Made by a program: the position numbers and the translations under genes. Shown here piece after piece: positions 50,847 to 59,563 of a DNA stretch of 64,000 nt (the first letter of the stretch is position 1; every line of letters begins with the position of its first letter). This stretch comes from Cyclobacteriaceae bacterium (GTDB taxonomy: Bacteria > Bacteroidota > Bacteroidia > Cytophagales > Cyclobacteriaceae): the NCBI GenBank assembly GCA_019638275.1, contig JAHBUC010000017.1, positions 1 through 64,000 on the forward strand, in the 5' to 3' direction. The notes under the pieces are model-generated. The model made no database searches. It was not told where the DNA came from and was given only the letters and a program-made list of their open reading frames with translations.

Positions 50847-51499
50847 TGTCGTTACCGTTTGCCGTTGTATTTGATATGGATGGTGTGATTGTTGACACCA
50901 ACCCCACGCATAAAATTGCCATTCAACAATTTTGTGCCCGATATGGATTTGATCTAAGTGAAGAAGAACTGCGCACCAAAGTTTATGGCCGCACCAACCG
51001 CGATTGGATTACCAACTTATTTGTAACACTAACCGAGGAGCAACTGGAAGCCTATGGCTTTGAAAAAGAACAACTCTTCCGCGAATTGTATGCACCCATT
51101 ATTGAGCCGGTAAAGGGACTTGTTACATTTCTTGAACTGTTGAAAACAAATAACATTCCGCGTTCAATTGCTACATCAGCCCCACGCGCCAATGTCGACT
51201 TCATTTTAAACGCCACCGGCATCGGGCACTACTTTGATACTATTCTGGATGAAAGCATGGTGAGTCGCGGCAAACCCGATCCGGAGATTTACCTCAAATC
51301 CGCGAAAGCGCTAAACCTGCCAAATGCACAATGCATTGTGATTGAAGATTCATTATCCGGGGTTGCTGCTGCGAAAGCCTCAGGCTCAAAAGTGATTGGA
51401 ATTACCACAACGCATAGCGAAGAAGAATTAAGAGAAACAGATCTTACGATTCGCAATTTCGATGACCTGAATATAGGGCAACTAATAAAGCTGATCTGA
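50846..51499 (+). CDS. HAD family hydrolase, beta-phosphoglucomutase-like
   Basis: This 217-residue protein has HAD motif I as DMDGVIVDT (residues 9-17), motif II Thr/Ser in SIATSAP, Lys in SRGKPDPEIY, and motif IV IEDSLSGVAAAKASG. The cap domain is helical, as in the beta-phosphoglucomutase/phosphatase subgroup. It dephosphorylates a small sugar phosphate or isomerises one; the substrate is unknown. It is translationally coupled to the methyltransferase before it. Confidence 0.88.
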   Translation: MSLPFAVVFDMDGVIVDTNPTHKIAIQQFCARYGFDLSEEELRTKVYGRTNRDWITNLFVTLTEEQLEAYGFEKEQLFRELYAPIIEPVKGLVTFLELLKTNNIPRSIATSAPRANVDFILNATGIGHYFDTILDESMVSRGKPDPEIYLKSAKALNLPNAQCIVIEDSLSGVAAAKASGSKVIGITTTHSEEELRETDLTIRNFDDLNIGQLIKLI

Positions 51500-51540
51500 A
51501 GGGTTTGAATTTGGTGCGTTTGAAACCCACATATAGGACG

Positions 51541-51891
51541 TCAGGAAATCAATAACTCATAAGGAATACCTAATTCCTTGTGAAGCGCTTTGATGATTTT
51601 CAAAGTGAGTTCTCTTTTCCCGCTTAAAAATTCTGAAACCAGGCTTTTACTTCCAAAATAAGGAACAAGGTCTGCCTGTTTCAAACTTTTTTGTTCCATA
51701 AAATATTCGATTGTTTCAACAGGATCAGGCACTCCGATAGGATATTTTTCACGTTCGTAGGCTTCGATCAGCGTAATCCACACCTCTAGTTCATCACCCG
51801 CAGGAGTCCCTCTTTTGCTTCCCCACAACGCGTCAACACGAGCCAACGCCTTATCATAATCTTTCTCGTTTCTGATCGGAGCTATTTTCAT
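51541..51891 (-). CDS. higA: HigA-type antitoxin
   Basis: This 116-residue protein has an XRE-type helix-turn-helix near the C-terminus (KQADLVPYFGSKSLVSEFLS) and an N-terminal region with KDYDKALARVDALW and EVWITLIEAYEREKYP, typical of Bacteroidota HigA. I use the ATG at 51891, four bases after the toxin stop. It neutralises HigB and represses the operon. The toxin-first order fits HigBA. Confidence 0.85.
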   Translation of the reverse strand: MKIAPIRNEKDYDKALARVDALWGSKRGTPAGDELEVWITLIEAYEREKYPIGVPDPVETIEYFMEQKSLKQADLVPYFGSKSLVSEFLSGKRELTLKIIKALHKELGIPYELLIS

Positions 51892-51895
51892 AACC

Positions 51896-52201
51896 TTAAA
51901 TTTTATGTGCACCAATTTTTTTGTTCAACACATCGTATTCTGAATGAGAGCCAACAAACCTGATAAACACCAGTTGATATTCAAAATCCACTTTAGCGAT
52001 CACACGATATTTGTTTCCCTTGATATCAAATACTACTCGTTCATTTCCAACCAGATCAGCCGTCCCGTATTGTTTCTTCATCTCGGCAACATTTCTCCAA
52101 ACAGACCGGGAAACCGTTTGATACCAGATTTTTAAAGCGTTCTCACTGTCAGGGTGCTTCTCCCAAAATTTTTTCAACGTCCGTTTCGCAATTATTCGCA
52201 T
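51896..52201 (-). CDS. higB: HigB-type mRNA interferase toxin
   Basis: This 101-residue RelE/HigB-like toxin contains TLKKFWEKHPDSENALKIWY, VFDIKGNKYRVIAKVDF and FVRFVGSHSEYD (read here as FIRFVGSHSEYD). Such proteins cut mRNA on the ribosome. I placed the start at the ATG at 52201 rather than 52216, because the -7 element ends at 52214. It is the first gene of the pair. Confidence 0.85.
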   Translation of the reverse strand: MRIIAKRTLKKFWEKHPDSENALKIWYQTVSRSVWRNVAEMKKQYGTADLVGNERVVFDIKGNKYRVIAKVDFEYQLVFIRFVGSHSEYDVLNKKIGAHKI

Positions 52202-52213
52202 GAGGTAACAAGG

Positions 52214-52247
52214 CAAATATACGAAAAGTTCGCTTATTGCGAACTTT
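52214..52247 (-). promoter_or_regulatory. HigBA promoter with overlapping operator palindrome
   Basis: On the minus strand TATATTTG (52221-52214) is a perfect -7 element 13 bases before higB. Immediately upstream is a perfect 9-bp inverted repeat, AAAGTTCGC (52225-52233) and GCGAACTTT (52239-52247), with a 5-base centre. Its position between -33 and -7 fits an autoregulatory HigA-binding site. Confidence 0.65.
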
Positions 52248-52300
52248 GGTGTCGCATTCTATATGTCTGGCATTCAATTTTTTTTACGTTTCTGTGCAAT

Positions 52301-52323
52301 AAAAAAGCCGGAATAACCCGGCT
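52301..52323 (-). terminator. Terminator of mdh
   Basis: On the minus strand AGCCGG (52323-52318) pairs with CCGGCT (52311-52306) around a 6-base loop and is followed by six T residues. It is about 30 bases after the mdh stop. Confidence 0.75.
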
Positions 52324-52352
52324 CTTCTTTAATCAAATTATCAATCTCTAAT

Positions 52353-53282
52353 CTATCCCAACTTATCCAATACGTCCATCACTTCGCGTACAGCCTTGCG
52401 ACTGGCTTCGAGCAATGCTTTCTCGCCTGTGTTCAGATCAAGTTCAATAACCTTTTCGATACCATTCTTACCCAACACAACCGGAACACCCAGGTAACAA
52501 TCTTTAATTCCGTACTCACCATCCAACTGCATACATACCGGAAACACCCTGCGCTGATCACGAACAATGGCTTCAACCATTTGCGCTGCTGCAGAACCCG
52601 GAGCATACCAGGCAGATGTACCCATAAGCTTCACCAATTCTCCACCACCCACTTTGGTTCTTTCCAAAATAGCATTCAATTTATCGGAATCAATTAGTTC
52701 CGTAACCGGAATACCGGCCACTGTTGTGTACCGTGGAAGCGGCACCATGGTATCGCCATGACCACCTAACAACATCGCTTGAATATCCTTGGGAGAAATA
52801 TTCAAAGCTTCTGCCAAAAACGCACGGTAACGAGCCGTATCCAAAATACCTGCCATACCAAACACTTTCGTGCGTGGAAGTTTTGAAGTCAGGTGCGCCT
52901 GGTAGGTCATTACATCCAGTGGATTTGACACCACAATAATGATGGCATCAGGCGAATGCTTGATAATATTTTCAGTAACTGATTTTACAATACCGGCATT
53001 GGTTCCGATAAGGTCATCGCGGCTCATGCCCGGCTTTCGCGGCAAACCAGAGGTGATCACCACCACATCCGATCCGGCTGTTTTTGAATAATCGTTGGTT
53101 GAGCCGATGGTACGGGAATCGTACAAATCGATGGGGGCTTTTTGCCAGATATCAAGCGCCTTGCCTTCGGAAATACCTTCTTTAATATCGACCAATACAA
53201 TTTCATTGGCAATTTCCCGGTATGCGAGAACATCGGCACAGGTAGCGCCCACATTACCGGCACCCACTACAGTTACTTTCAT
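52353..53282 (-). CDS. mdh: Malate dehydrogenase
   Basis: This 309-residue protein of the lactate/malate dehydrogenase family has the NAD-binding GAGNVGATCADVLA at the N-terminus and Asp at the end of strand two (IVLVDIKEG), favouring NAD+. The catalytic segment is MLGGHGDTMVPL, with the substrate-binding arginine in GLPRKPGMSRDDL. It converts malate to oxaloacetate in the TCA cycle. It is transcribed alone and ends at a good terminator. Confidence 0.95.
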   Translation of the reverse strand: MKVTVVGAGNVGATCADVLAYREIANEIVLVDIKEGISEGKALDIWQKAPIDLYDSRTIGSTNDYSKTAGSDVVVITSGLPRKPGMSRDDLIGTNAGIVKSVTENIIKHSPDAIIIVVSNPLDVMTYQAHLTSKLPRTKVFGMAGILDTARYRAFLAEALNISPKDIQAMLLGGHGDTMVPLPRYTTVAGIPVTELIDSDKLNAILERTKVGGGELVKLMGTSAWYAPGSAAAQMVEAIVRDQRRVFPVCMQLDGEYGIKDCYLGVPVVLGKNGIEKVIELDLNTGEKALLEASRKAVREVMDVLDKLG

Positions 53283-53402
53283 ACAATAATCACGTTTAAG
53301 TTATTGAAATTCATTTTGTTGCTTTTACCCGAGAATGGGGGTTGCTGAAAAGCGTGGCAATTTATCAATCGTGGAACCAAAGAAAAAGGATAATCAGGCA
53401 AA

Positions 53403-54731
53403 TTATGGATATACCGTAAGCCTTAACACATGACGGGTCTTATCCGTTATTTTAAACCGGTTGTCAATCCGGTGCCCCACAACCCAAACAATCTCCCCTC
53501 CCGCTAGTAAAACCGTTACCCGATTTTTATCTGCCCGGTTAACCTTTTCATCTATCAACAGATCGCTCACCTTTTTTTGTTGACTCATACCCAACGGTAA
53601 GAATGCATCTCCAGCCTGCCACTGCCGCCAAACCAATGGAAAGGAGACAGCATCAGCATCCAGCAAGGCAACATTTTTATTCATCTTCTTTACTAATTGA
53701 TTCCTGGCTTCTTCAAGTGAAATGCGTTCCAGTTTTAAATTCCACGAACCCAGTTGTATTTGGTGGTGATCCTTTTGAATTTTCACATAGCCCCAATGTG
53801 ACACCGTACCCGAAAGAATCAACGCATCCCGGTCGACAATCAACTCATACCCACCGCCCTCAAATTTTTTACCGGGTTGTCCGTTCAGAGCCTCCACGAT
53901 TTGTTCGCATACATCAAAATGAAACCCAAGGTGCTGAATCAAATGCCATAACAATGAGGCTTTGTTGGTGTACTCATTGAAAGCGCGTTTAGGAATAACC
54001 AGGTTATGTCCTTTATGGGTGATGAACTCATTCTTCCACTGATTAAAATTTTCCTCTGCCAATTCTATTGATCCGGCTTGCTTTGTCCAGCCGCGAAGGA
54101 TAGTCTGCTCCAAAGAAGGGTTTATTTCTTTTAACAAGGGCAGAACCCGATGCCGGATGAAGTTACGTTCATAATCCGTTGTTGCATTACTCACATCTTC
54201 CCGCCACAAAATTCCGTGCTGGCTTGCGTATTGTTCCAATTCAGCTCGCGTAGCAAATAACAAGGGCCGGATAACACGGTTGTTCTTTACCGGAATACCT
54301 GAAGTAAACAGATTTCCCTTCGTCCAATTCAGCAAGGAAGTTTCAATGGCATCATTAATATGATGTGCTGTAGCCAGCTTTGTAAACCTTCCCTGATCCA
54401 TAATTTCATCAAACCACGCATAGCGCAATTCGCGCGCGGCCATTTGTATTGAAATGCCCTGCTCATCTGCAAAGGATTTGGTTTTAAAGCGGGTAGTGAA
54501 AAAGGGAACTCGCAACGCCTCTGCTTTCTCCCGAACAAAGCGCTCATCTTCATCCGAATCGTTACCCCTAAGCTGAAAATTACAATGCGCTAAACCAATG
54601 TTGAATCCTGCGTTCACAAACAAATCGAGCATGACCATCGAATCCAAGCCGCCACTTACAGCAAGCAGTACCCGATCTTGCTGAGAACACAGTTTGTGCC
54701 TGTCAATATGGTTCAGAAATTGCTCTAACAC
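53403..54731 (-). CDS. tilS: tRNA(Ile)-lysidine synthase
   Basis: This 442-residue N-type ATP pyrophosphatase has the PP-loop SGGLDS (26-31). It attaches lysine to C34 of tRNA-Ile so that AUA is read correctly. The N-terminal domain includes HCNFQLRGNDSDEDERFV and ATAHHINDAIET. The C-terminal part has the TilS substrate-binding domain with WQAGDAFLPLGM. The start is a GTG at 54731, five bases after a TATCTTTG element. It is divergent from the OstA-like gene. Confidence 0.92.
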   Translation of the reverse strand: MLEQFLNHIDRHKLCSQQDRVLLAVSGGLDSMVMLDLFVNAGFNIGLAHCNFQLRGNDSDEDERFVREKAEALRVPFFTTRFKTKSFADEQGISIQMAARELRYAWFDEIMDQGRFTKLATAHHINDAIETSLLNWTKGNLFTSGIPVKNNRVIRPLLFATRAELEQYASQHGILWREDVSNATTDYERNFIRHRVLPLLKEINPSLEQTILRGWTKQAGSIELAEENFNQWKNEFITHKGHNLVIPKRAFNEYTNKASLLWHLIQHLGFHFDVCEQIVEALNGQPGKKFEGGGYELIVDRDALILSGTVSHWGYVKIQKDHHQIQLGSWNLKLERISLEEARNQLVKKMNKNVALLDADAVSFPLVWRQWQAGDAFLPLGMSQQKKVSDLLIDEKVNRADKNRVTVLLAGGEIVWVVGHRIDNRFKITDKTRHVLRLTVYP

Positions 54732-54735
54732 AGCT

Positions 54736-54743
54736 CAAAGATA
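54736..54743 (-). promoter_or_regulatory. -7 element TATCTTTG for tilS
   Basis: On the minus strand TATCTTTG ends five bases before the GTG at 54731, so the mRNA would be leaderless or nearly so. No clear -33 element is visible. Confidence 0.45.
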
Positions 54744-54787
54744 CGATTCGTGCTCATGCCCCTTCCTGCAATACTTAAGTTTTTGGT

Positions 54788-54795
54788 TAATTTTG
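54788..54795 (+). promoter_or_regulatory. -7 element TAATTTTG for the OstA-like gene
   Basis: TAATTTTG matches TAnnTTTG and ends six bases before the ATG at 54801. It supports the shorter start. The divergent tilS element lies 45 bases away. Confidence 0.45.
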
Positions 54796-54800
54796 GCGCC

Positions 54801-56339
54801 ATGCGTTTTGTGCTCCTTATCCTCTTATTGGTTCCCTTCGGTTTTACCCTGGCACAAAGCCGGGTAACACTCAAGCAGGCCGACCAGCTAAAAGGTGGAG
54901 TAAAAGATGGTGAACGCTTCGATCGGGTAATTGGCAACGTAATCTTTGAACAAAGTAAAACCACAATCTACTGCGACTCAGCCCTGTTTTACCGGGCGAA
55001 AAATACAGTGGAAGCGTTTGGGCGGGTACGCATAATTGAAGGAGATTCTGTAACCATTACCTCCAACAGAGCCGATTACGATGGAAACACGCGCATTGCA
55101 CGTCTTCGTAACAATGTGGTATTTACCAAGTTGGCTCAGGCAACCTTATACACCGATTACCTGGATTTCGATCGGGTAAAAAACGAAGCCTACTATTTCA
55201 ATGGTGGAAGATTGGTGGATAGCATCAATACCCTGACAAGCAGGCGTGGGTATTACCAGGTGAACACCAACATGGCTTCCTTTAAAAGGAATGTGAACGT
55301 GGTGAATCCGGATTACACCATGAAGTCGGACTCACTACAGTACAACTCGGCAACAAAAGTCATTTACTTCCGAACGGAAACCACAGTAATTGATAAAGAA
55401 GGAAACACCTTTGTGTACGAAGGCGGTGAATACGATACCAAAACCCAGCAATCGGATATCAAACAAGGGCAAGCTGAATCACCATCGTATACCTTAACAG
55501 GAAAAAAAATCAAGCTGGATGATCTGCGAAAATTCTATACCGTAAGCGGAGATGTGGTGATGACACATAAAGAAGAAAACCTCACCATCTATGGCGATGA
55601 TGCCATCTTCGATAAACAAAAAGGAATTGCAAAAGTGTACAACAATGCATGGCTGGCGCAGGTCACCGAAGAAAGTGACACACTTTTTCTTTCAGCAGAT
55701 ACGCTGGTCTCTATCGACAGTCAGGACCCGGCAAAGAAGAAATTACTTGCCTACCATAATGTAAAAATATTCAAAAGCGATTTGCAGGGCCTGGCCGATT
55801 CACTCGAATACAGGCAAGCGGACTCCATGATGTTCTTTTACCAGTCACCTGTATTGTGGACATCCGGTAACCAAATGACAGCCGACACCATTACCATGCT
55901 GATCGAAAATAAAACCATCAGCAAAATATTCATGACCAGCAATTCATTTGTAATCTCCACGGATACTATTAAAAATTTCAATCAGATAAAGGGCAGAAAG
56001 ATGACAGCATTTTTCCGCAACAAAAAACTACACCAGGTAGTGGTAGATGGAAATGGCGAGAGCATTTACTTCGCGCTGGAAGACAAAACCAACTTGCTGA
56101 TGGGGATGAATAAAATTATCTGCAGCAATATTGTAATTCGTTTTAAAGATGCACGCGTAAACAACCTGAGTTTCTACACCAATCCCGAAGCGGATTTTAT
56201 ACCCCCACATGAGCTCAAAAAAGACGACATGCTGCTTCGCGGTTTCGACTGGAAAATCAATTCCCGGCCCGACCGGAAAGATGTAGTTAAAGAGCAGCAA
56301 CAGCCTACAGTAGAGGCGCCTAAACGCAAGGGACTTTAA
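54801..56339 (+). CDS. OstA/LptA-like lipopolysaccharide transport protein
   Basis: This 512-residue protein has a signal peptide (MRFVLLILLLVPFGFTLAQ). The mature part is a series of beta-strand repeats of the OstA/LptA type (VIGNVIFEQSKTTIYCDSAL, then YNSATKVIYFRTETTVID). It is much longer than E. coli LptA (~185 residues), as is usual in Bacteroidota, where such proteins may carry LPS across the periplasm or form part of the outer-membrane end. The start at 54801 is supported by the signal peptide and promoter. Confidence 0.82.
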   Translation: MRFVLLILLLVPFGFTLAQSRVTLKQADQLKGGVKDGERFDRVIGNVIFEQSKTTIYCDSALFYRAKNTVEAFGRVRIIEGDSVTITSNRADYDGNTRIARLRNNVVFTKLAQATLYTDYLDFDRVKNEAYYFNGGRLVDSINTLTSRRGYYQVNTNMASFKRNVNVVNPDYTMKSDSLQYNSATKVIYFRTETTVIDKEGNTFVYEGGEYDTKTQQSDIKQGQAESPSYTLTGKKIKLDDLRKFYTVSGDVVMTHKEENLTIYGDDAIFDKQKGIAKVYNNAWLAQVTEESDTLFLSADTLVSIDSQDPAKKKLLAYHNVKIFKSDLQGLADSLEYRQADSMMFFYQSPVLWTSGNQMTADTITMLIENKTISKIFMTSNSFVISTDTIKNFNQIKGRKMTAFFRNKKLHQVVVDGNGESIYFALEDKTNLLMGMNKIICSNIVIRFKDARVNNLSFYTNPEADFIPPHELKKDDMLLRGFDWKINSRPDRKDVVKEQQQPTVEAPKRKGL

Positions 56340-56426
56340 ATTATTGTTATCTAATCTAAAATTTTAGGTCATTGGCTATGAAATGCCCTAAAAAATGCTA
56401 AATTTTGAGGAACTTCATAAAAGTAT

Positions 56427-57131
56427 ATGAAGAAGACTCTACTCTTGGCATGTTCCCTTTTAATCGTTTCGCTCCTTCAGGCACAAAGTTTTGAAGTCAG
56501 GGAGGTTGCGGAAAACCATAAGGGCTTTATCGGAGATCAGATCAAAGCCCCACTTTCCATTAAAAACACAACACAAAAAACACTTGTACTGCTTATTCGC
56601 AGGGCAAATTCTCAATTGGGAAGTACCCAAAAGGCATTTTTTTGCCCGGGTGGCGATTGCCAGGAGTCCAACACAGAAGAAATTACCATACGCCTTGAAC
56701 CGGGTCAAACACTTGAAAACTTTGCCGTTGGCCTTGATGCCGGGCTTGTTCCTGGTGTGAGTTCCGTAAAGTACACCATTCTAAATCGCTCCAACCCAGC
56801 TGATTATCAAGATATTGAACTGCATTTCAGCGTTGAGGAAAAGCCGGCAAAGAATGACATTTACTCTTCGCGTTTCATTGCTATCCATGATGTTTATCCC
56901 AACCCCGTATCCGACTTTGCCCACATTGAATACCGGTTGCTGCATGATCAGGTAAAGGCGAAAATCATTATTCACAACATTTTGGGAAGTGCCCTGTCGG
57001 AATATCCGCTGCCCTACCAGGAAACACGGGTAAAAATTAAAGCCGATGAGTTGACCCCTGGTATTTATTTTTACACCCTGTACCTCGATAATGAGGGTGT
57101 TATGACCCGAAAGCTGATAGTAAGGCGGTAA
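56427..57131 (+). CDS. Small secreted protein with type IX sorting domain
   Basis: This 234-residue protein has a signal peptide (LLACSLLIVSLLQAQ). The mature N-terminal part is an immunoglobulin-like fold (SVKYTILNRSNPADYQDIEL). The C-terminal ~75 residues are a type A T9SS sorting domain: VYPNPVSDFAHIEYRL, a central IIIHNILGSALSEY, and a final LTPGIYFYTLYLDNEGVMTR. It should be exported by the type IX system to the surface. The FCPGGDC pair of cysteines may form a disulphide. The role is unknown. Confidence 0.85.
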   Translation: MKKTLLLACSLLIVSLLQAQSFEVREVAENHKGFIGDQIKAPLSIKNTTQKTLVLLIRRANSQLGSTQKAFFCPGGDCQESNTEEITIRLEPGQTLENFAVGLDAGLVPGVSSVKYTILNRSNPADYQDIELHFSVEEKPAKNDIYSSRFIAIHDVYPNPVSDFAHIEYRLLHDQVKAKIIIHNILGSALSEYPLPYQETRVKIKADELTPGIYFYTLYLDNEGVMTRKLIVRR

Positions 57132-57197
57132 AACAATCTCAACCTCCGGCATACCCTTTATCCCCAACCTTCGTTTTATTCATTTCAGTTGATATGC

Positions 57198-57205
57198 TAT
57201 ATTTG
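57198..57205 (+). promoter_or_regulatory. -7 element TATATTTG for the bamD operon
   Basis: TATATTTG matches TAnnTTTG and ends eight bases before the ATG at 57213. A leaderless or very short leader is implied. No clear -33 element is seen. Confidence 0.45.
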
Positions 57206-57212
57206 CGGGCTT

Positions 57213-58025
57213 ATGCGGATACAAGTAACCGGATTAACGATTCTTTTGGTTCTACTGATTGGAGCAGGATGCAGTAAGTTCAGAAAAATCGAAAAAAACC
57301 CTGATTGGCGGGTGAAATATGAGGCCGCTATGCGGTACTACGATAAAAAGGACTATTACAAGGCTTCTGTGTTGATTGAGCAGGTAATGCCCATCATTCG
57401 TGGTTTACCGGAAGCCGAAAAAGCACAATTTTACCTGGCCTATTGCCAATTTCATGAAAAGCTTTACCTGCTGGCCTCCGAGCAATTCAGAACATTTTTT
57501 GAAACCTATGGACGCAGTTCGCTGGTTGAAGAAGCCCGGTATATGTACGCATATTCCCTCTTCCGCTCCTCACCCGGTTCAAACCTGGATCAAACCGGCA
57601 GTATTGAGGCTATGGCTTCCATGCAGGAGTTTCTAAACCGTTACCCGAACAGTAAATTTCGTGATCAGGCATTGGATGTGATTTATACAACTCAAGACAG
57701 GCTCGATCAAAAAGGATTTGACAACGCGAAACAATACTTCCGCATGCGCCAATACAAGGCTGCGGTTGTTGCCTTGAAAAACTTTCAGGATAACTTTCCC
57801 GACTCAAAACACCTGGAGGAAGCGCGCTACCTCGTTATCGAATCTCAATACAGGCTGGCCGTACAAAGCATTTACTCGAAACAACGTGAGCGCTATCAGG
57901 AAGTGGTAAACACCTATCTTGAATTTCTAGATCGATACCCTTCCAGTGCGTTTTTGAAAGAAGCAGAAAAAATGTATGTCGACAGTCTTGAAAAACTCAG
58001 TAAATTCAAAAATATAAATTCATAA
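57213..58025 (+). CDS. bamD: Outer-membrane assembly lipoprotein BamD
   Basis: This 270-residue lipoprotein (LVLLIGAGC signal) has about five TPR-like repeats: WRVKYEAAMRYYDKKDYYKA, AEKAQFYLAYCQFHEKLYLL, and so on. BamD is the essential partner of BamA in folding outer-membrane proteins. The start is the ATG at 57213; a longer frame from 57189 overlaps the promoter. It begins a run with rpoZ two bases later, a familiar Bacteroidota order. Confidence 0.9.
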   Translation: MRIQVTGLTILLVLLIGAGCSKFRKIEKNPDWRVKYEAAMRYYDKKDYYKASVLIEQVMPIIRGLPEAEKAQFYLAYCQFHEKLYLLASEQFRTFFETYGRSSLVEEARYMYAYSLFRSSPGSNLDQTGSIEAMASMQEFLNRYPNSKFRDQALDVIYTTQDRLDQKGFDNAKQYFRMRQYKAAVVALKNFQDNFPDSKHLEEARYLVIESQYRLAVQSIYSKQRERYQEVVNTYLEFLDRYPSSAFLKEAEKMYVDSLEKLSKFKNINS

Positions 58026-58027
58026 TT

Positions 58028-58348
58028 ATGGCTATTCAATCATCTATTGTTACCCGCGACCTGGAACAACTGGCAAAACCCACCGGAAATATCTACGAAT
58101 CGGTGGTAGTGATTTCCAAGCGCGCAAAACAAATTGCAGTTAATATCAAAGAAGAACTGAACAGCAAGCTTGCCGAGTTCGCCACGACTGTTGATAACCT
58201 GGAAGAAGTTTTCGAAAACCGTGAGCAAATAGAAATCTCACGTTTTTACGAACGCATGCCGAAGCCTACGTCTACCGCTACTGAAGAATTTCTGGAAGGT
58301 AAGCTGAACTACCGCTTGCGCGAAGAAGAGAACGCTGCTGAAAATTAA
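58028..58348 (+). CDS. rpoZ: RNA polymerase omega subunit
   Basis: This 106-residue protein matches the Bacteroidota form of RpoZ: GNIYESVVVISKRAKQIAV corresponds to the conserved NRY.LV...ARRAR.I region, followed by a helical tail and an acidic C-terminus. Omega helps RNA polymerase assemble and contributes to ppGpp response in some bacteria. It sits between bamD and coaBC with 2 and 12 base gaps. Confidence 0.88.
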   Translation: MAIQSSIVTRDLEQLAKPTGNIYESVVVISKRAKQIAVNIKEELNSKLAEFATTVDNLEEVFENREQIEISRFYERMPKPTSTATEEFLEGKLNYRLREEENAAEN

Positions 58349-58360
58349 TCATCATCCGGC

Positions 58361-59563
58361 ATGCTGCACGGAAAAAAAATACTGGTAGGTGTAACCGGCA
58401 GCATAGCCGCTTATAAAAGCGCATTTCTTGTTCGGCTTCTGGTAAAAGCTGGGGCAGAAGTTAACGTTGTGATGACGCCTGCCTCGCATGAATTCATTAC
58501 ACCCCTCACACTATCCACGTTATCAAAAAATCCTGCTCTCTACGAATTTGTGAAGAACAGTAACGGAGAATGGAATAACCATGTTGAACTTGGCCTGTGG
58601 GCCGATGCCATGGTTATTGCACCCGCCAGCGCAAACACAATCGCCAAAATGGCGCACGGTATCTGCGACAATTTGCTGCTGGCCGTTTACCAGTCAGCAC
58701 GATGCCCGGTAATGGTGGCTCCTGCCATGGATCTAGACATGCTGCAACATCCTTCTACCAAAGAAAACCTTGCCGCACTCACCCGATTTGGTAATCACAT
58801 TATTGAACCCAACCATGGAGAACTCGCCAGTGGACTGGTGGGTACCGGCAGAATGGCCGAACCAGAAGAAATTCTGGAATACATTGACCGGTTTTTAAAA
58901 AAAAGCGCACCCCTGGCAGGTAAGACTGCACTGGTAACCGCTGGGCCTACGCACGAAGCCATTGATCCGGTGCGTTTTATCGGCAACCATTCCACCGGAA
59001 AGATGGGGTATGCGATTGCTGAAGAACTGGCGAAGCAAGGCGCAACTGTTCATCTTGTTTCCGGCCCAACATCCTTGCATACGATTCACCCTTCCATTCA
59101 CGTTAAGAAGGTGATGTCGGCAGAAGAAATGTATTTGGCGTGTCAGGAAGTATTTCCCAAAACCGATATTGCCGTACTGGCTGCGGCTGTGGCCGATTAT
59201 AAACCGCTTGTAAAGGCTGATCAAAAAATCAAAAAGAAAGACGAAACACTTTCGCTTGAACTAACCAAAACACACGACATCGCTGCTACGCTGGGCAAGC
59301 AAAAAGTAAACGGGCAACTTATAGTTGGTTTTGCATTGGAAACCGAAAATGAAAAGGCCAATGCTGAATCCAAACTGGAATCAAAAAATTTCGATCTGAT
59401 CGTATTGAATTCCTTAAATGATGAAGGGGCAGGATTTGGCCATGATACCAATAAAATCACCATCCTGGATCGCCAACAAAAGGCCACACAATACGATCTG
59501 AAAAGCAAAAAGGAACTGGCAAAAGATATTGTTCGGGCAATTCGTGAAAAGCTTCATGCGTAG
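58361..59563 (+). CDS. coaBC: Bifunctional phosphopantothenoylcysteine decarboxylase / synthetase
   Basis: This 400-residue fusion has an N-terminal flavoprotein decarboxylase (CoaC: GVTGSIAAYKSAFLVRLL, catalytic His in NNHVEL, VAPAMDLDM) and a C-terminal synthetase (CoaB: GPTHEAIDPVRFIGN, STGKMGYAIAEELAKQG, AAVADYKP). It makes 4'-phosphopantetheine from phosphopantothenate in the CoA pathway. Its stop overlaps the next start by eight bases. Confidence 0.95.
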   Translation: MLHGKKILVGVTGSIAAYKSAFLVRLLVKAGAEVNVVMTPASHEFITPLTLSTLSKNPALYEFVKNSNGEWNNHVELGLWADAMVIAPASANTIAKMAHGICDNLLLAVYQSARCPVMVAPAMDLDMLQHPSTKENLAALTRFGNHIIEPNHGELASGLVGTGRMAEPEEILEYIDRFLKKSAPLAGKTALVTAGPTHEAIDPVRFIGNHSTGKMGYAIAEELAKQGATVHLVSGPTSLHTIHPSIHVKKVMSAEEMYLACQEVFPKTDIAVLAAAVADYKPLVKADQKIKKKDETLSLELTKTHDIAATLGKQKVNGQLIVGFALETENEKANAESKLESKNFDLIVLNSLNDEGAGFGHDTNKITILDRQQKATQYDLKSKKELAKDIVRAIREKLHA

